Positions 26,249-38,126 of a stretch of DNA of 64,000 nt are shown in pieces (the first letter of the stretch is position 1; the number at the start of each line of letters is the position of its first letter). A model generated the notes under the pieces. The model was not told the origin of the DNA. It was given only the letters and a program-made list of their open reading frames with translations, and did no database searches. Source of the stretch: Flabesymbios commensalis (Eukaryota; Annelida; Polychaeta; Terebellida; Flabelligeridae); contig OZ024909.1 in the NCBI GenBank assembly GCA_964017125.1, forward strand, positions 57,700,008 through 57,764,007, given 5' to 3'. The position numbers and the translations under genes are program-made.

Positions 26249-26777
26249 ATCGATAATGCGATGATGGGTGGATGCTGACGTACCCACAGATAAACTGATA
26301 AAGCCAGGTGGGTAATGCAATTTCGGTGTTGAATGATCCCTCTTACACTCGAATATTTTTCTCATTTTTTATTAAACTTGATTCGTAAACTGCTCATAGA
26401 ATTCTCACATAAACAGGTAGCTAAAGGTAAATCAAAATGCCATGATTTAAAAAAATACCGAAGTATTATAATATTAATTGAACGCTCAGAAGTGCTTGTG
26501 TGATGTATAATTTTAACATCGTTTAATACAAAGGGTACAGTAATTGTGAGTGTTATTGGTGATGTTTTATTCAGCTATAGCTGTGTGTAGTAATACTACA
26601 CTGGAAGGTTTGCATTTAGGCCCCCTACTCCACATTACAGTGACATTTGTATTTTGGGGATTATAATGACAGATAGAGTACCTATAAAATGGCATATCTG
26701 TAAACTTACAAAGTGGCAGATGCACCCTTCGATCACAAAGATACTGAATATGCCCGACTTGGGCATAAAGACTGACT

Positions 26778-26850
26778 TTGGCCATCGAGTTAGCTCTTTG
26801 GCCACACCGGTTGCACTCGGACCTCACGATGGTTCGATCCCCGGGCTGGG
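26778..26850 (+). mobile_element. tRNA-like sequence, probable SINE head
   Basis: GTTAGCTCTTTGGCCACACC resembles an A box and D arm, and GATGGTTCGATCCCC a B box and T arm, at tRNA-like spacing. I could not draw a clean cloverleaf with paired acceptor ends, so a functional tRNA is unlikely. The minus-strand open frame covering it (26567-26920) is not recognised. Confidence 0.4.
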
Positions 26851-27204
26851 CAGTTCCAACACTGTCCTTCGGAATCCATGTGTCTGTTTTATCTAACACA
26901 ACCGGACCCGGCAATCGCATGCAACTGCATGTCTATGTGTCCGACAATTTGGTGACCTGGTGCAACAATTCTTTGAAAATCAGGGAGATTTAAAAGACCT
27001 AAAGTAGCCTAAGTGTGTCGTTATGCTCCACTGAACCATACTATTTACAACTTTAACTTTTGTTTGTACCAACTTCAAGTTTATCATCTCTAGATTATAT
27101 CTAGACCGGGGTAGCTTTTTTAAAGTTGTCCAAAAAAGGCTAAAAGGGGCCGAAGGTACGCTTATCCAAAATTTTAAAAAAATCAAGAGAGTTACTTTTA
27201 GACC

Positions 27205-27513
27205 GGGCGGGGGCCCTAGGGTAGTGGTTAGCACCGCTGCCTTTCACGCCAGAGTTCGGGGTTCGGTTCCCGGTCTCAGCGGTTTGAACGAAACAAAAAA
27301 TGTTTCTTCTCCATCCACGTGTGAAAGTCAGTATTGTGGGGAGCCTCCGTGACCGAGAGGTAGCGTGCTCGGCGTCAGACCGCCAGGGCTCGAATTTCGA
27401 ATCCTGTGTCTGGAGGACAGCGTCATCTAAATCATCTCACCATCCTCAGGAGGTTCTCCTGGCCCAGTTTATATGTGCACAAAGGTGGCCTAAAGCCCGA
27501 TTCATTTCATTTC
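27205..27513 (+). mobile_element. full-length dimeric tRNA-derived SINE, copy 2
   Basis: Flanked by a perfect 12-bp duplication TACTTTTAGACC at 27193-27204 and 27514-27525. It has the same layout as 24501-24822: first head (GGGTAGTGGTTAGCACC, box GGGGTTCGGTTCCC), spacer, second head (GCCTCCGTGACCGAGAGG, box AGGGCTCGAATTTC), body with CTCAGGAGGTTCTCCTGG, and tail ATTCATTTCATTTC. Confidence 0.9.
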
Positions 27514-27922
27514 TACTTTTAGACCATGGACTAGCTCTTTTACCAAGCCCACGAACTTTGGCACATGGACTCCTATAAGCTTTGTTATAGTTTTGGAAGT
27601 GGGACAAAAACTCTCATTCATAACAGGCCTGATATGCCTACTATGTACCTACACTTTTATTTTTTATGTTATATGTAGCCTATGTATACAGCCTACACAC
27701 CCAGTTCTTGTCGTTGATACAGCCCCTTCATAATCAGTCATGTTGATATGGTCCTTTAATTTCACTCGTTTTACCAGTGTCTCTACTCAGACGTACTGTG
27801 ACACTCACTGATAAGTCAGTGTATCCTTTAATCAGCAGCTGCAAAAGAAAAAAACACCTTTAACATAACGTGGGAAAAATGAATAGTAGGCATAATCAAT
27901 AATTATTTTATGGTGCTTTAGA

Positions 27923-28063
27923 ATGAATGGGGCTTTAGGCCATTTTGTGCACATACAAGCTAAACTGGACCAAGTATATATGTGATAGGACCTCCTGGTA
28001 AGATGAATCAGATTACACTGCATTACACTGCGCCATAGAGATAGTATTAGAAAATTGAGCCTG
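27923..28063 (-). mobile_element. partial SINE, same family (3' half, diverged)
   Basis: The minus strand shows the body and tail: GGCTTTAGGCCATTTTGTG, AAACTGGACCAAG and GACCTCCTGG in order. It lacks both heads and is joined directly to the next partial copy at AAATGAAATGAAATG. Confidence 0.75.
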
Positions 28064-28203
28064 GAAATGAAATGAAATGAATCGGGCTTTAGGCCACCTT
28101 TGTGCACATATAGGCTAAACTGGGCCAGGAGAACCTCCTGAGGATGGTGAGATGATTGAGATGACTCTGCCGTTCAGACACATGATTAGAAATTGAGCCT
28201 GGA
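28064..28203 (-). mobile_element. partial SINE, same family (3' half)
   Basis: The body blocks match the full copies closely (GGCTTTAGGCCACC, CTAAACTGGGCCAGGAGAAC, CTCCTGAGGATGGTGAG). It is truncated at the 5' side before the second tRNA-like head. Confidence 0.85.
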
Positions 28204-29310
28204 ATTACTACTGAAATTACAAACATGTTTAATTCGAAAACTGACACTGTTTAGAAATAAAACAGGATAGATGAGGAAGATACATCATTGTGAATTGTGG
28301 TCAGACAGACGACGGACGATTCATGCCGATATACTAAATGTATATTATTCATGCTTCCATGTGTATAGGAGTATAATACAAAGTCTAACGTAAGTGTTTA
28401 GCACATTTATTGAACCTCGGAATATATAATGCACATAATACAGCAGTAGATCGGCGGTAAAGATAGGCCCTACAGATAGGCATAGGCATACCTTCTAGTA
28501 CACAGATCGGTATGTAAATAAAATACAGTAGGCGGAATCAAGGGTTTAGCTGAGCAAGTACAAACGTTAATCTTATCATAGGTAGGCCTATCTCGATCAT
28601 TTTTTTTTTTGGAATAAGTATAACAGAATTTAATTTGCTTATTAATTGCTAAATCGCTGGTGTCTACAAGTTTAAAAGAGCTACACGATGAATAATTAAT
28701 TCAGCTATTATATTGGCGCTTTCACTATGATTTCATTAGGCTATACAATTTTCAAATTACAATATATGTTTACGTTAGTTTTTTCCCCCTAAACTTTCTG
28801 AGAAAAGTATGGCAACTACTAAAAATAGGCTGAGCATTGTTGCGGTAAAGCTGCACGTGCAGACCCCTCTGAGCAGACACAACGTTGTGTTCTGTGTAGG
28901 CTAAACTGTGCCAACTGGCAAGGTACCTGCGGAATAATAAACAGATGAATATATGGGAACCCACTAAATGTCGTTGGTCCGGTTTCGGATTCGTACACAT
29001 AACCCATTGATCACATTTTTACCATGTCTGTGCCATCGACTTGTAAAATAATACTACAAAAGTTTAATTTTTACAACGGAAAGTTTTCCCGATGAAATTA
29101 TATGTGTTTTTCAATGATAATTTACAAGCACATGCAATGGAATGAAAAATGAAGTATTAAATAATAATTAGAGAAGACTGATTGATTGTACATTGTCCAT
29201 TTGCTATCGTGACTTCTGCTATCCTGACCAAAATTGCTTTATGTCACGATAGCAAGGGAAGTTCATTGGGGGGAGTTTTTTCACTTTTTGGTGAAATCGG
29301 CTGAATGCTA

Positions 29311-29690
29311 TTTCGTTATAACAGTCTACTAATCCGTTATAACGGTTTAATACTCCGTTATAACGGTATACTAATCCGTTACACAAGTCTACGCAATAAC
29401 TGTCTTTTATTTCGTTATAACGGTCTAGTATGTCGTTATAACTGTCTACTAATCAGTCATAACGGTCTAGTATTTTGTAGACCGTTATAACGAAATAGTA
29501 TGATACCGTCATAACAAATAGTAGACCGTTATAACGGATCAGTAGACCGTTATAACGGATAAGTAGACCGTTGGTATAAACATATTTATTTGGATTTCCA
29601 AGTAGCACATAATTATGTTAATAGAAATAATCTCTGTTATAACCGATTACTATACCGTTATAACGGATTAGTAGACCGTACAAACGGATT
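29311..29690. repeat. array of CCGTTATAACGG palindromes, arranged as an inverted repeat
   Basis: About 20-bp units centred on CGTTATAACG are separated by TCTACTAAT/TAGTAGAC spacers. To about 29470 the spacers read one way (CGGTCTACTAATC). After the centre near 29475 they read in the opposite sense (GTAGACCGTTATAACGGAT). An interruption of about 60 bp lies at 29577-29637. The plus-strand open frame with RYNSLLIRYNGLILRYNG peptides is a product of the period. Confidence 0.9.
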
Positions 29691-29933
29691 AAAAAAAAAA
29701 AAATCGCATATAGGCCTACCACAACAAAAAATATCTGCAGACACAGGCTTTGGTGTTACATGAATGCAGTACCGGGTAGGCATATAATCACGAAGGTTAA
29801 AAAGTCACGGAAAGTCACATGTTTTAAATTATAAGACTAAATTAGGAATATCGAAAATCGTGTGGTTTGACTAAAATTGATTGGCATTTGGCATGATTTG
29901 TAATCTTTGTCACAGGTCGCAATAAAAACAAAG

Positions 29934-32900
29934 ATGGCCGAGTCTGGTGCAGGAGGTCACGTTGATGTATCTGTTGACGGTCATGTAGCTGTAGTTACAA
30001 TGAGACGTGGGGAAAACAGATTCAACACGACATTCTTCAAACAAATAAATGACGCTTTAGATCGAGTGGAAAAGTAAATATAAACTATTTTTCTGTTTAC
30101 ATGCTGTTTATATTGCATCAAAACATATAGGCCTAATTTTGTCTGACTTAGTAAAACTAATTTTGCCCTGAAAAGCTATAGCGCACTTTTTTAGCCTCCC
30201 ACCTTTTCTTTTTCCAGATTGTTTCGACAAGTAAATTCTGGAGTTTGGTCTTCTTTTAAATTTTTTTTGAGATATCCTGTTTGAACTCCTTGCTGGCCAG
30301 GTCGAGATGGTACAATCATGTATATATATACTACGACAACGGCTGTCGATAAAACTATTCGGCCCTCTATGATTATTAGCAATTGGCGTACTCTAGACAT
30401 TGGTAAGCCAGTAAAATGTGTTGCACTCTTTTCAAATAATTATACTGTTGTATTTTTGCAGCAATCCAGATGTAAAAGTATTAATCACAACAGGAGAGAA
30501 CAAGTTTTATAGTAACGGCATAGATCTAGAATGGAGAGCGAATGCCGTTAAGGAAAACCCCATGATGCAGACACATTTTGCTGATGCAATGAGAAGCCTC
30601 AATCAGCGAATACTTACTTTCCCAGCCATCACTGTGGCTGCTATAAATGGTGAGTAAAGCCTGCTTATGAATGTAGTACTTGGAGATTCAAGTTAGTGGT
30701 AGTACAGATTGACTGCTCATTAGGGAGTTATTACATGTACATCTGTTTCATAGGCATAGCACGGTACAAAACCAACTAGTCTACAACAACCACCCAAGAG
30801 AAGCTGCAGCATCCACCAGTCTGGCTATAATCTCCGGGCAAAATGCCAGCGCTGTACCCTGGTTCCTCCGCTAAACAATGGAGCTAATGTAGCTCTTGCA
30901 TCAGGGCCTATATACTGACAGTGTTCGACATCAGGTCTGTCATGTGCGACGAATGGAGTTACATTCAACTTTTGTTACTCTGCGGTCTATCCAATCCTAG
31001 GTTAGCGAAGCTGAGCAAAAGTACATGGCGTTTCAGCATTAAATTGCCCAATGAAACCTTAGTCACCAGCCGTCTGGGCATATCTGGGGCTAAATTCCCC
31101 AGACATGCACAGAACCCCTTATCGGACGAGCGAAGGAAAACATGCCCTATCACCATTACGTCATAATCTGTACATCATTCATTTTCCATCCACAGAATGT
31201 ACTGTATTGCAGTCGTTATGGTGTGTTTTTATGATTTATATTTTAATTATATGGTAGCCTATATTTCACAAACTGCATACTTCCAAGGCCCGGTCGCAAT
31301 ATTTTAATTCTGATATCACTGATAAAGCCATGTGATGTTGACCCGATACCAGGTGATCAGTTGAAAACATTAACACTTCCCATTTCTTTTCCGGGCACCA
31401 TCCGTAATTTCTAGGTAGTGGAGTTACAGACTGACCGGAGTGATCGCCTATAGTCACATTGAGAAGGGAGAAACAATGCCGTTTCTCTGAAAACCCCATA
31501 TGGGAACCGCAGGGCTCGAACCCGGGACGCATAGGCCTACATGACTGGCGAGGCAGTCAGGCGCTCTAGCCATTGCGCCACGTCCCCTTCTCTAGAGAAG
31601 CGCAGATTGCTATGCGAATAAATAAAATATACATGTGACATGTAAATAATGAATAATTAAGGTCACCGATACAGATATGATAAATTATGTATAAAGTAAA
31701 ACCTGTACATACATAGGGACAATTTTTTATTCCGGTTTGGACAGGTTCCGGTTTGGTCAGAGTTTTTGCTTCAACAACATAACTTGTACGATTGACATGA
31801 GGGCTAGGCCTATAATTCAGGGTGCGTCGTCAGTAGGTCTACGAATGGTATCTGGTGGATATACTAGAATATGCAACTAAATTGTTGTAATAAAAGACAC
31901 AATTCTACCAATCAAAGATACATACTGATATATTTACCTGTATTACGATTTTTTTTAAATAATTGGATTTTTAATAGCAGTACATTTTTTTTTAATTGTG
32001 TGTCACATATTTCACACACGGAGCGTATTTGTCATTTCATAAACATTGCATTTTTAGCGCCTAATCTAACATAATTCTTGTAATCATCCGTCACACATCT
32101 TACACACGGAGCAAATTTGTTAACAACCGCATCAGCCCGTTTAAATATCAAAGCAATAGGAGAAGCAGTGATTTCGATATGGAATTAATCATATTGCAGC
32201 AGTTTTATTTTTTTGACTGTTTCATTGTTGATGACGACATCACCCGTTAATTTGTTTGGTATTTTTTTAATATAATTTTTGGAATGTATGACGCTGGATT
32301 AAAAACGCTCCGATACTGTATAATTATTCAATACAAATGTTGCATTGACTGAGAATGAAAAATAATATAGAAATAATCCAGCGATGAAAGAATTAGCCAA
32401 ATATTTTTATATTTCACGTAGTTATTTATTTATTTAAATTTCGTAAACAGAATAAGTTTAATAAAAAACACAGTATAATTTTATTGAGAATTATTTGTCT
32501 TTATTGCAATGCACTGCATGATATTTTTATGAATGGATACAAACTTTTAATATTTTATTAGTCAATGATCCTGTTATAATATTTTATTATTTATCACTTA
32601 TTTCAATAATCCATTTCCTAACACGAAGACGGTGTTAACAACACTTTAACTTCGCACCTTTCCTATTGCATCACAAATAGTATGTTACATCTCATTGTCG
32701 CCCCTGTTTAACCCTTAGTGCACAACATGCGACTTTTAAAAAATTTCGGGAAAAAAATGATTACGGTTTGAACAGGTGAAATACAATACCATTTGGGGGA
32801 AAATAATGAGTCCGGTTTTCGGAGTCGACAGGCTCCGGCTTGGAAAGGGTTAGTTAGTATTGTTTTGACGGACCAAATAATCATCACGGTTTAGACAGGA

Positions 32901-35325
32901 TTCCGGTTAATACAGGGTCCGGTATGTACAGGTTGCACTGTATATTCATCCCAGCACTGGTTAATAATAGTTTTAACCTTTTTTTCAAGCTAATAATAGA
33001 TATACAATTAAATGTAAAAAGAGCCGACCTTAAAGCGTTTCGCTTCACTGATCAATAATATATTATTATTGTTTATCGATTAAGGTCATTTCTGTCTTCG
33101 TGTCGCGGGTGACCCTCAGGGATAATAGGATAGTAGCGTAATGTAAAGAAAATCAAATATAACTGGCTTTTTATTGAAATAAAATAACAAGAAATATATA
33201 TCCCAAACAATCAAAGATGTATCAAATATTGGCTTAGGGGTTTTGTCAAGTTGAAAAAATTCGAGAAAATTCGAAAGTGGGTGGGTCAAGCATCAACTCG
33301 GATTTTTATTTTTTTTGAAATTTTTGTGTTGCTTTCATGTTACCAAATGTTTCAAAAAAAAAAAAAATTGGATAGGGTGGTGGGTGGATGGGGTCTGTCC
33401 AATCCGAGTTATTCTCGTATTTTTTTTTAACTTGACAAGACCCCTTAGTGGACTGTCTGGCTTACAAATCACTGTTCTCGTAAAATACCTTCGCATGGTA
33501 GCCTGAAATTTTAGTTTTTTTGTGTGAAATTATACATTTTATTTTTTTGCCAACTTATGCTAACTTATGAAACTCATTGGTCTGGGATTATGCTAATTAG
33601 ATAGATGTGCTGTATTAGAAATCGGCTAAAACATGTAAAACGGCATTCAATTACAAAATCGGTGTCCATTGTGCCAACATGTTGACATAACGGGATTTGT
33701 GTACATGTTAGCTTATTCATAGAATTTGTGCTATATTGTAATATTTTGTTGGTCAGAACTAAAATTGTATGTTGCCTCATTTATTTTATTCGAAAGAAAG
33801 CAGTTTAGAAAACAAAATAATTAACTAAATTGGATATCAATACATGAGATTCCGTCACGATTAATTGTGTAATTCCGTCACGCTTCTCATATCTTGGGAG
33901 TTTCTTCTAGGATTTCTTGTCATAATTAAAATGAGAATCTGGTTATATATATAGTTCGGGGGCTTCATACAACAGCAATACAAGCAAGCGTAAGCTTATC
34001 TTTTCGTGACGTAATCACATGACGGAATGACAAACATTATATAAAATGATAAATATTCAGGCTTCGACTTAAAGCGGTCTTTCGGTTCAATTGAATATAA
34101 ATTATAGTGAACTCATAGCAAATAGTTTTTCATTATTAAATTAAGTAACCCGTTTGACAATAATGAAAGCGAATGCTGCTCTTAAGTTGTGATTAAATGG
34201 TGTTTTATTTGAAACATGTTGATTTGCAAGGTCAGAACAAAAACAAAAAAGAAAAACGTCAAAATTCACGCGATCACTGAAAACAATTAATATATATATA
34301 TATTTTCAAGTGTATATTATATAGTGATGAAAATATATATTACGATTTTATCTGAGGTTGGTGTGTTTGTGGAAGTCAGTATATTCTGGCATGCTTAACA
34401 ATGTTTTATTAGGTCATGTGTTTGCTGGAGGCGCCATACTTGCATCCTGTCACGATTACCGGTTTATGAATGGTGAAAAGGGATGGTTTTCACTAAATGA
34501 AGTCCATCTGAAGATGTTGCTTTCGCCGTACCTTCTGCTTTTATTGGAGTAGGCTATTGATATTAATTATAATTACATTTAGATTATATTTATGATGTAG
34601 CTTTGTGAATGGATATAATTATGGGTATAAGTTGCAATAATATGGGTATAGATGTGGTATAGATCCAGATATGTATCATTCTATATAGGCCTATAAATGT
34701 ATAATAAGATGAAAATATGCCTATGTATAACATTATCTCAGAAGAAATGATAGTAATGATATTTTTACTATATAAATGGTATAATAGTGCATGATTCGGT
34801 AATTTATCATGGTACCATGTTATTACATCAACATATATTTTACTATATCGGTTGCAATAATTTATATACATTATGATAGATTCCTACTTTCAAATTATGT
34901 AAAATGACTATTCAGTTTTTCATTTGAATCACAATTTTACATTCAGTTTTATCTACTGTCCCCTGTCGAGTAAAATGTATCTGTCAATTTACAACACGGC
35001 TTTTTATTCCTCATGGGCCCAGATGTGTAGGCCATAATGATGTTTATTTGTGTACAGGATGAGACTATCATCACCAGTGTTTGCCGAGGCTGTGATCACA
35101 GGCAGAAGGTACACCGCATCACAGGCATTACAAAGAGGCATAGTGCAGGGGATCTCCGGCAAAGGGGAGAGTGTGGTGACTACAGCCAAGACATTTCTGA
35201 AAACATTGTCACCGGGACCCCCGGAAGACACAGGTTTCCTAAAGACCATGAAAACCGCGCTCTACTTACCTGTGTTGGAAACCCCTGATCAGAGTCTACC
35301 TACACTGGCCCAATCTAAAATGTAA
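29934..35325 (+). CDS. enoyl-CoA delta isomerase/hydratase family protein, probably peroxisomal
   Basis: Four exons: 29934-30073, 30462-30649, 34413-34548, 35058-35325; 243 residues and complete. It belongs to the crotonase superfamily and should move or hydrate a double bond in enoyl-CoA during fatty-acid oxidation. Family marks are GENRFNTTFF (26-35), the first oxyanion-hole segment FYSNGIDLE (62-70), the second GHVFAGGAILA (110-120), HDYRFM (123-128), and SLNEVHLKM (136-144), where E139 sits at the place of the catalytic Glu of ECI1. ITGRRYTASQAL in exon 4 matches the conserved GRR-T--EAL. The C-terminus SKM fits the PTS1 consensus [SAC][KRH][LM], pointing to the peroxisome. No N-terminal presequence is visible. 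Its closest relatives by eye are small ECI-type isomerases with a YRF/GWF segment, so isomerase is preferred over hydratase. The ATG context AAAGATGG is good. Intron 2 is 3.8 kb and carries transposons. Confidence 0.88.
31266..31590 (-). mobile_element. probable tRNA-derived SINE
   Basis: From 31587 on the minus strand: GGGGACGTGGCGCAATGG, a D-arm-like AGAGCGC, an anticodon-stem-like GACTG...CAGTC, then CGGGTTCGAGCCC and GGTTCCCA, which pairs partly with the first seven bases. A TAGGCCTA palindrome sits in the variable region. About 200 bp of unrelated body may follow to 31266. It looks like a tRNA-Arg-like SINE head rather than a working tRNA. Confidence 0.55.
31694..32940. mobile_element. 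Tigger/pogo-like non-autonomous DNA transposon
   Basis: The left end AAGTAAAACCTGTACATAC and the right end, whose reverse complement is CAGTGCAACCTGTACATACC, are inverted repeats flanked by TA on both sides, as expected for Tc1/mariner-pogo insertion. Inside each end CCGGTTTGGACAGG-type words recur (31733-31760; 32880-32930). The 1.25-kb interior is AT-rich and shows no transposase domain. Confidence 0.7.
33237..33444. mobile_element. 208-bp MITE with GGGGTYTTGTCAAGTT ends
   Basis: The left end GGGGTTTTGTCAAGTTGAAA and the right end (reverse complement GGGGTCTTGTCAAGTTAAAA) are inverted repeats. TTA flanks both sides (33234-33236 and 33445-33447), a likely 3-bp target duplication. The inside has two A- and T-rich tracts and no coding capacity. 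Confidence 0.8.
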
Positions 35326-36431
35326 ACATGATCGGATAATCAATTCAAGGGGATGGTATAAAGTGTGTGACTTGTGTGTTTCAGCTACAATCATTATCGG
35401 ATGCTGGAGAAAAAAACACCAACGTATTATTTATGTATCACACCAAGAACTTGATCACACCTAGTCAGATAATCATGCTAAAACCTATTATGATGTCTAA
35501 GTGTTATAATATATCCTAATTACAGCTTTCAATTCCTCAGTCATTATAGCACATAGGCCTATAATAGGGTCTACTAGTACTACGCCTTCGGCCCAACATT
35601 GGCCCAACATCGGGCCAATGGCTTAAGTTTGCTGGGTAGGAACCATTATTGTGGTGACTTGGTAGCTCATATGGTATTATATGCTTGGTTTACTGCGACA
35701 GGGGATCATTTCCCAAGGGTTGACTTTCTGTTGCGACTGATATCTATTTACACATGTCAGAAAAAATACTTTGTCATATCAGATGTCTATTATGACATCA
35801 CGTGACAGTCATCTGTGCAGGCATATAGGCCCCCTGAGAGTTATAATTGTTATGATTTTACAGGAGATGTAGGCCTTATATGCTACGTGAAGGCCTACAA
35901 CTATTATTGTACTAAATCAAGCAGAGTATGTTTTTAGACTGACATGTTGAGAAGTTGAAGTTCAGGTGAAATGGTTGAAGGTCCGGTGGTGAGACTTACA
36001 GAGGAAGTTTGTGCCCCCTTCAGCTCACATTACATAGATCTGCTCTTATTTAAAGGCCTAATACATGTTTTTCGCGGCTTCCTGTGATCAACTGACGAAA
36101 CGAAACTGAACTAGGCCTGAACTATGTTTTTTTTCAAGTTAGCGGTGTTTGTGACGTCAGACGATCTTTAATCCAATATGTGGTTAACGTCTCGTGTCAC
36201 ACATATAGACTATACATGTCAGACGGAATCAATGCTAAGATCTCACAATAATTTTATGCTGAATATCCAGGCTAAACTCCAGTACGTAGTTGTATTTCCA
36301 ATTGATCTAATGTTGAACTCCAACATTAAACCAACATTGGATCTACGTAGGTATTCAGGTATAAAGTGTTTACCAGGCTGATAATTATAGGCGTAGGGGG
36401 CCTATATCAACATACACGAGTTATTCGCGTA

Positions 36432-36516
36432 TAATAATGAGTTCGGCAGTTCGACATTATGACAAATAAAAACCTCGGGCTTCGCCCTCGGTCGTTATAT
36501 CTCATAATGTCGACCA
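36432..36516. repeat. hairpin with CCTCGGGCTTCGCCCTCGG loop
   Basis: Arms TCGACATTATGA (36451-36462) and TCATAATGTCGA (36502-36513) enclose the self-complementary loop CGGGCTTCGCCCTCGG. The same style of loop (CCGAGCCGAAGGCGAGG) is found at 63745-63765. Confidence 0.85.
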
Positions 36517-38126
36517 CACTCAAATTGGAGTAGTGGCCTAACGTGTTACACTATCCAGTTGAGCTCAGTGAGAACACAGGCCTGAAAGCAGCATTACGCA
36601 AAACAAGAATAGCCTACCATAAGCAGCCTTACAGGTGCGAGTGGCTATATTATAGGCCTATATATTATATAAGTAGGCTACGCGTCGGTCTATTTATAAT
36701 GAAACTGTATAGGCATACTGTAATTCAATAATGACAACATATAGTCCAGTTGCCGTCCATAGAACCTAGAAATTGTGAGAAGTGTAAGGTTTTTTGGTTA
36801 ATTCATGTTCACAATGGGTCAATGAACAAATTCAGCTTTGTTGCCCAGACGGCAACTTTGGGCAACTTTTTTAATTAGCATAATTAACATAATTAGCATA
36901 ATTAGCAATGGGGACTAATGCCAAATGTTAATTTTAAACCAATGGACGTACACAAATCTCCAATACCACATGTCCATATAATTCAGACCTAAGGAATTCA
37001 TTTCTGAGGTTAATAGTAATAAAGAGATCCAGGTCAAAGGTCATGATTATGATGCAAACCAAACTAATCTGACCAATAATAAGAAATGGGCAGTGCCCAG
37101 GAAGCCCACGACCTAATCAGTGACAAAAAAGTAACGTTAGACAGAAAAAAAATGCAATTTAATCTGAAGTTAGACTCAACAGAATTGAATGTATGCCTAA
37201 ATATATACATATTTATACCTATGATATAGCATTATACTATAGGCCATACCATACGTTGTTTTGCATTTAAGGGAGTTTTCTTTTAAGGGGGTAGGCCTAG
37301 TAGTTACGTTATATATTGATATAGAATATAAAATCTAACTTTTCGTGTTAACAAATGACAATTATATTTTCCTTTTAGCTCATTATTTAGAGGCTATGTA
37401 GCCATAGGCCAACAATTGTTGTACTTCACACATTAAAACAGTTGGGTTTTAATGAAAATACACCGAAAATACACCCTTGAATACCCTAAAACACATGCTA
37501 TATAGTCTAATTTTGGCTACAGTAAGCCTAGGCCTAGGTGGGTTACAGAACGACCATTCTTAAGTATAATAGGGAGGGGGGGCTGGGGGCATCCCGCAGA
37601 ATTGGTAAAAAAATAGGCTTAAACTGCATTCTGGTACAATGTAGAGGTAAACTTGACTTATTTCAATGGCAAGTTTCATTCAATTTTTGGTCTACCCTGC
37701 AGCTACACACAGGCTACAGTAGGCTTACATACGTAAATAAAGAACGCAATATACTGACTGGCAAAACACAGGGCTCGTGCCGTGGGCCACACAAATTAAA
37801 GGCTGATGGAGGTCCACTTAATTATTACTACATGACAACGGCCTTGTTTCAATAAAAATAGTGAAATAGTCATTTTTCAAAAAAAATTATCCATACCATT
37901 AACACAGTCTACCTGGTGAACAACGTAGATATAACAAACCACTGAAACATACTCTAACATCCTAAAACTGCATGTACGATAAGTTTATATAAATTATACC
38001 AAAAATCTAACAGTTCATTGTTTTATACCCCCCCCCCCCTTCGTCCTCTTCTTCCTCCTCGTCCTCCTAAACATGAATTTCCTCTGATTCTTGCATAGTC
38101 AGAGAATTGCACCAATCATCCAATAC

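Larger units (their letters stand above)
25847..29933. other. divergent intergenic region between DUSP-like and ECI-like genes
   Basis: No further exons were found. Contents are a perfect hairpin at 26197-26248, a tRNA-like patch at about 26778-26850, a full SINE at 27205-27513, two partial SINEs at 27923-28203 and the CCGTTATAACGG array at 29311-29690. The last 240 bp before 29934 are AT-rich and should hold the promoter of the isomerase gene, but no core element stands out. Confidence 0.45.
30650..34412. other. intron 2 of the ECI-like gene, transposon-rich
   Basis: No further exon of this gene is needed here: the frame closes across 30649/34413. It holds a tRNA-like SINE patch (31266-31590), a Tigger-like element (31694-32940), a short MITE (33237-33444), and repeated ATTCCGTCACG/TGACGGAATG words at about 33849-34030. 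The block at 30760-31160 is GC-richer and may be an old repeat; I do not recognise it. Confidence 0.5.

Noticed and set aside
26567-26920. 117-codon minus-strand open frame as a gene
   Set aside because: It overlaps a tRNA-like SINE head and a hairpin-related segment, shows no domain and has no spliced partners.
29305-29490. RYNGL-repeat open frame as a coding gene
   Set aside because: A product of the CCGTTATAACGG array. The reverse half of the array has no matching frame.
31503-31587. Functional tRNA gene on the minus strand
   Set aside because: A and B boxes are good, but the acceptor stem is imperfect, the anticodon arm is irregular and a TAGGCCTA insert lies in the variable region.
34358-34552. 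Exon 3 of the isomerase gene read as a separate small gene with its own ATG
   Set aside because: The frame before 34413 is intronic, the acceptor TTTATTAG fits, and the residues continue the crotonase fold from exon 2 and into exon 4.
37538-37855. 105-codon plus-strand open frame as a gene
   Set aside because: It has no recognisable domain, lies inside the TIR element, has composition like its flanks and shows no splice partners.
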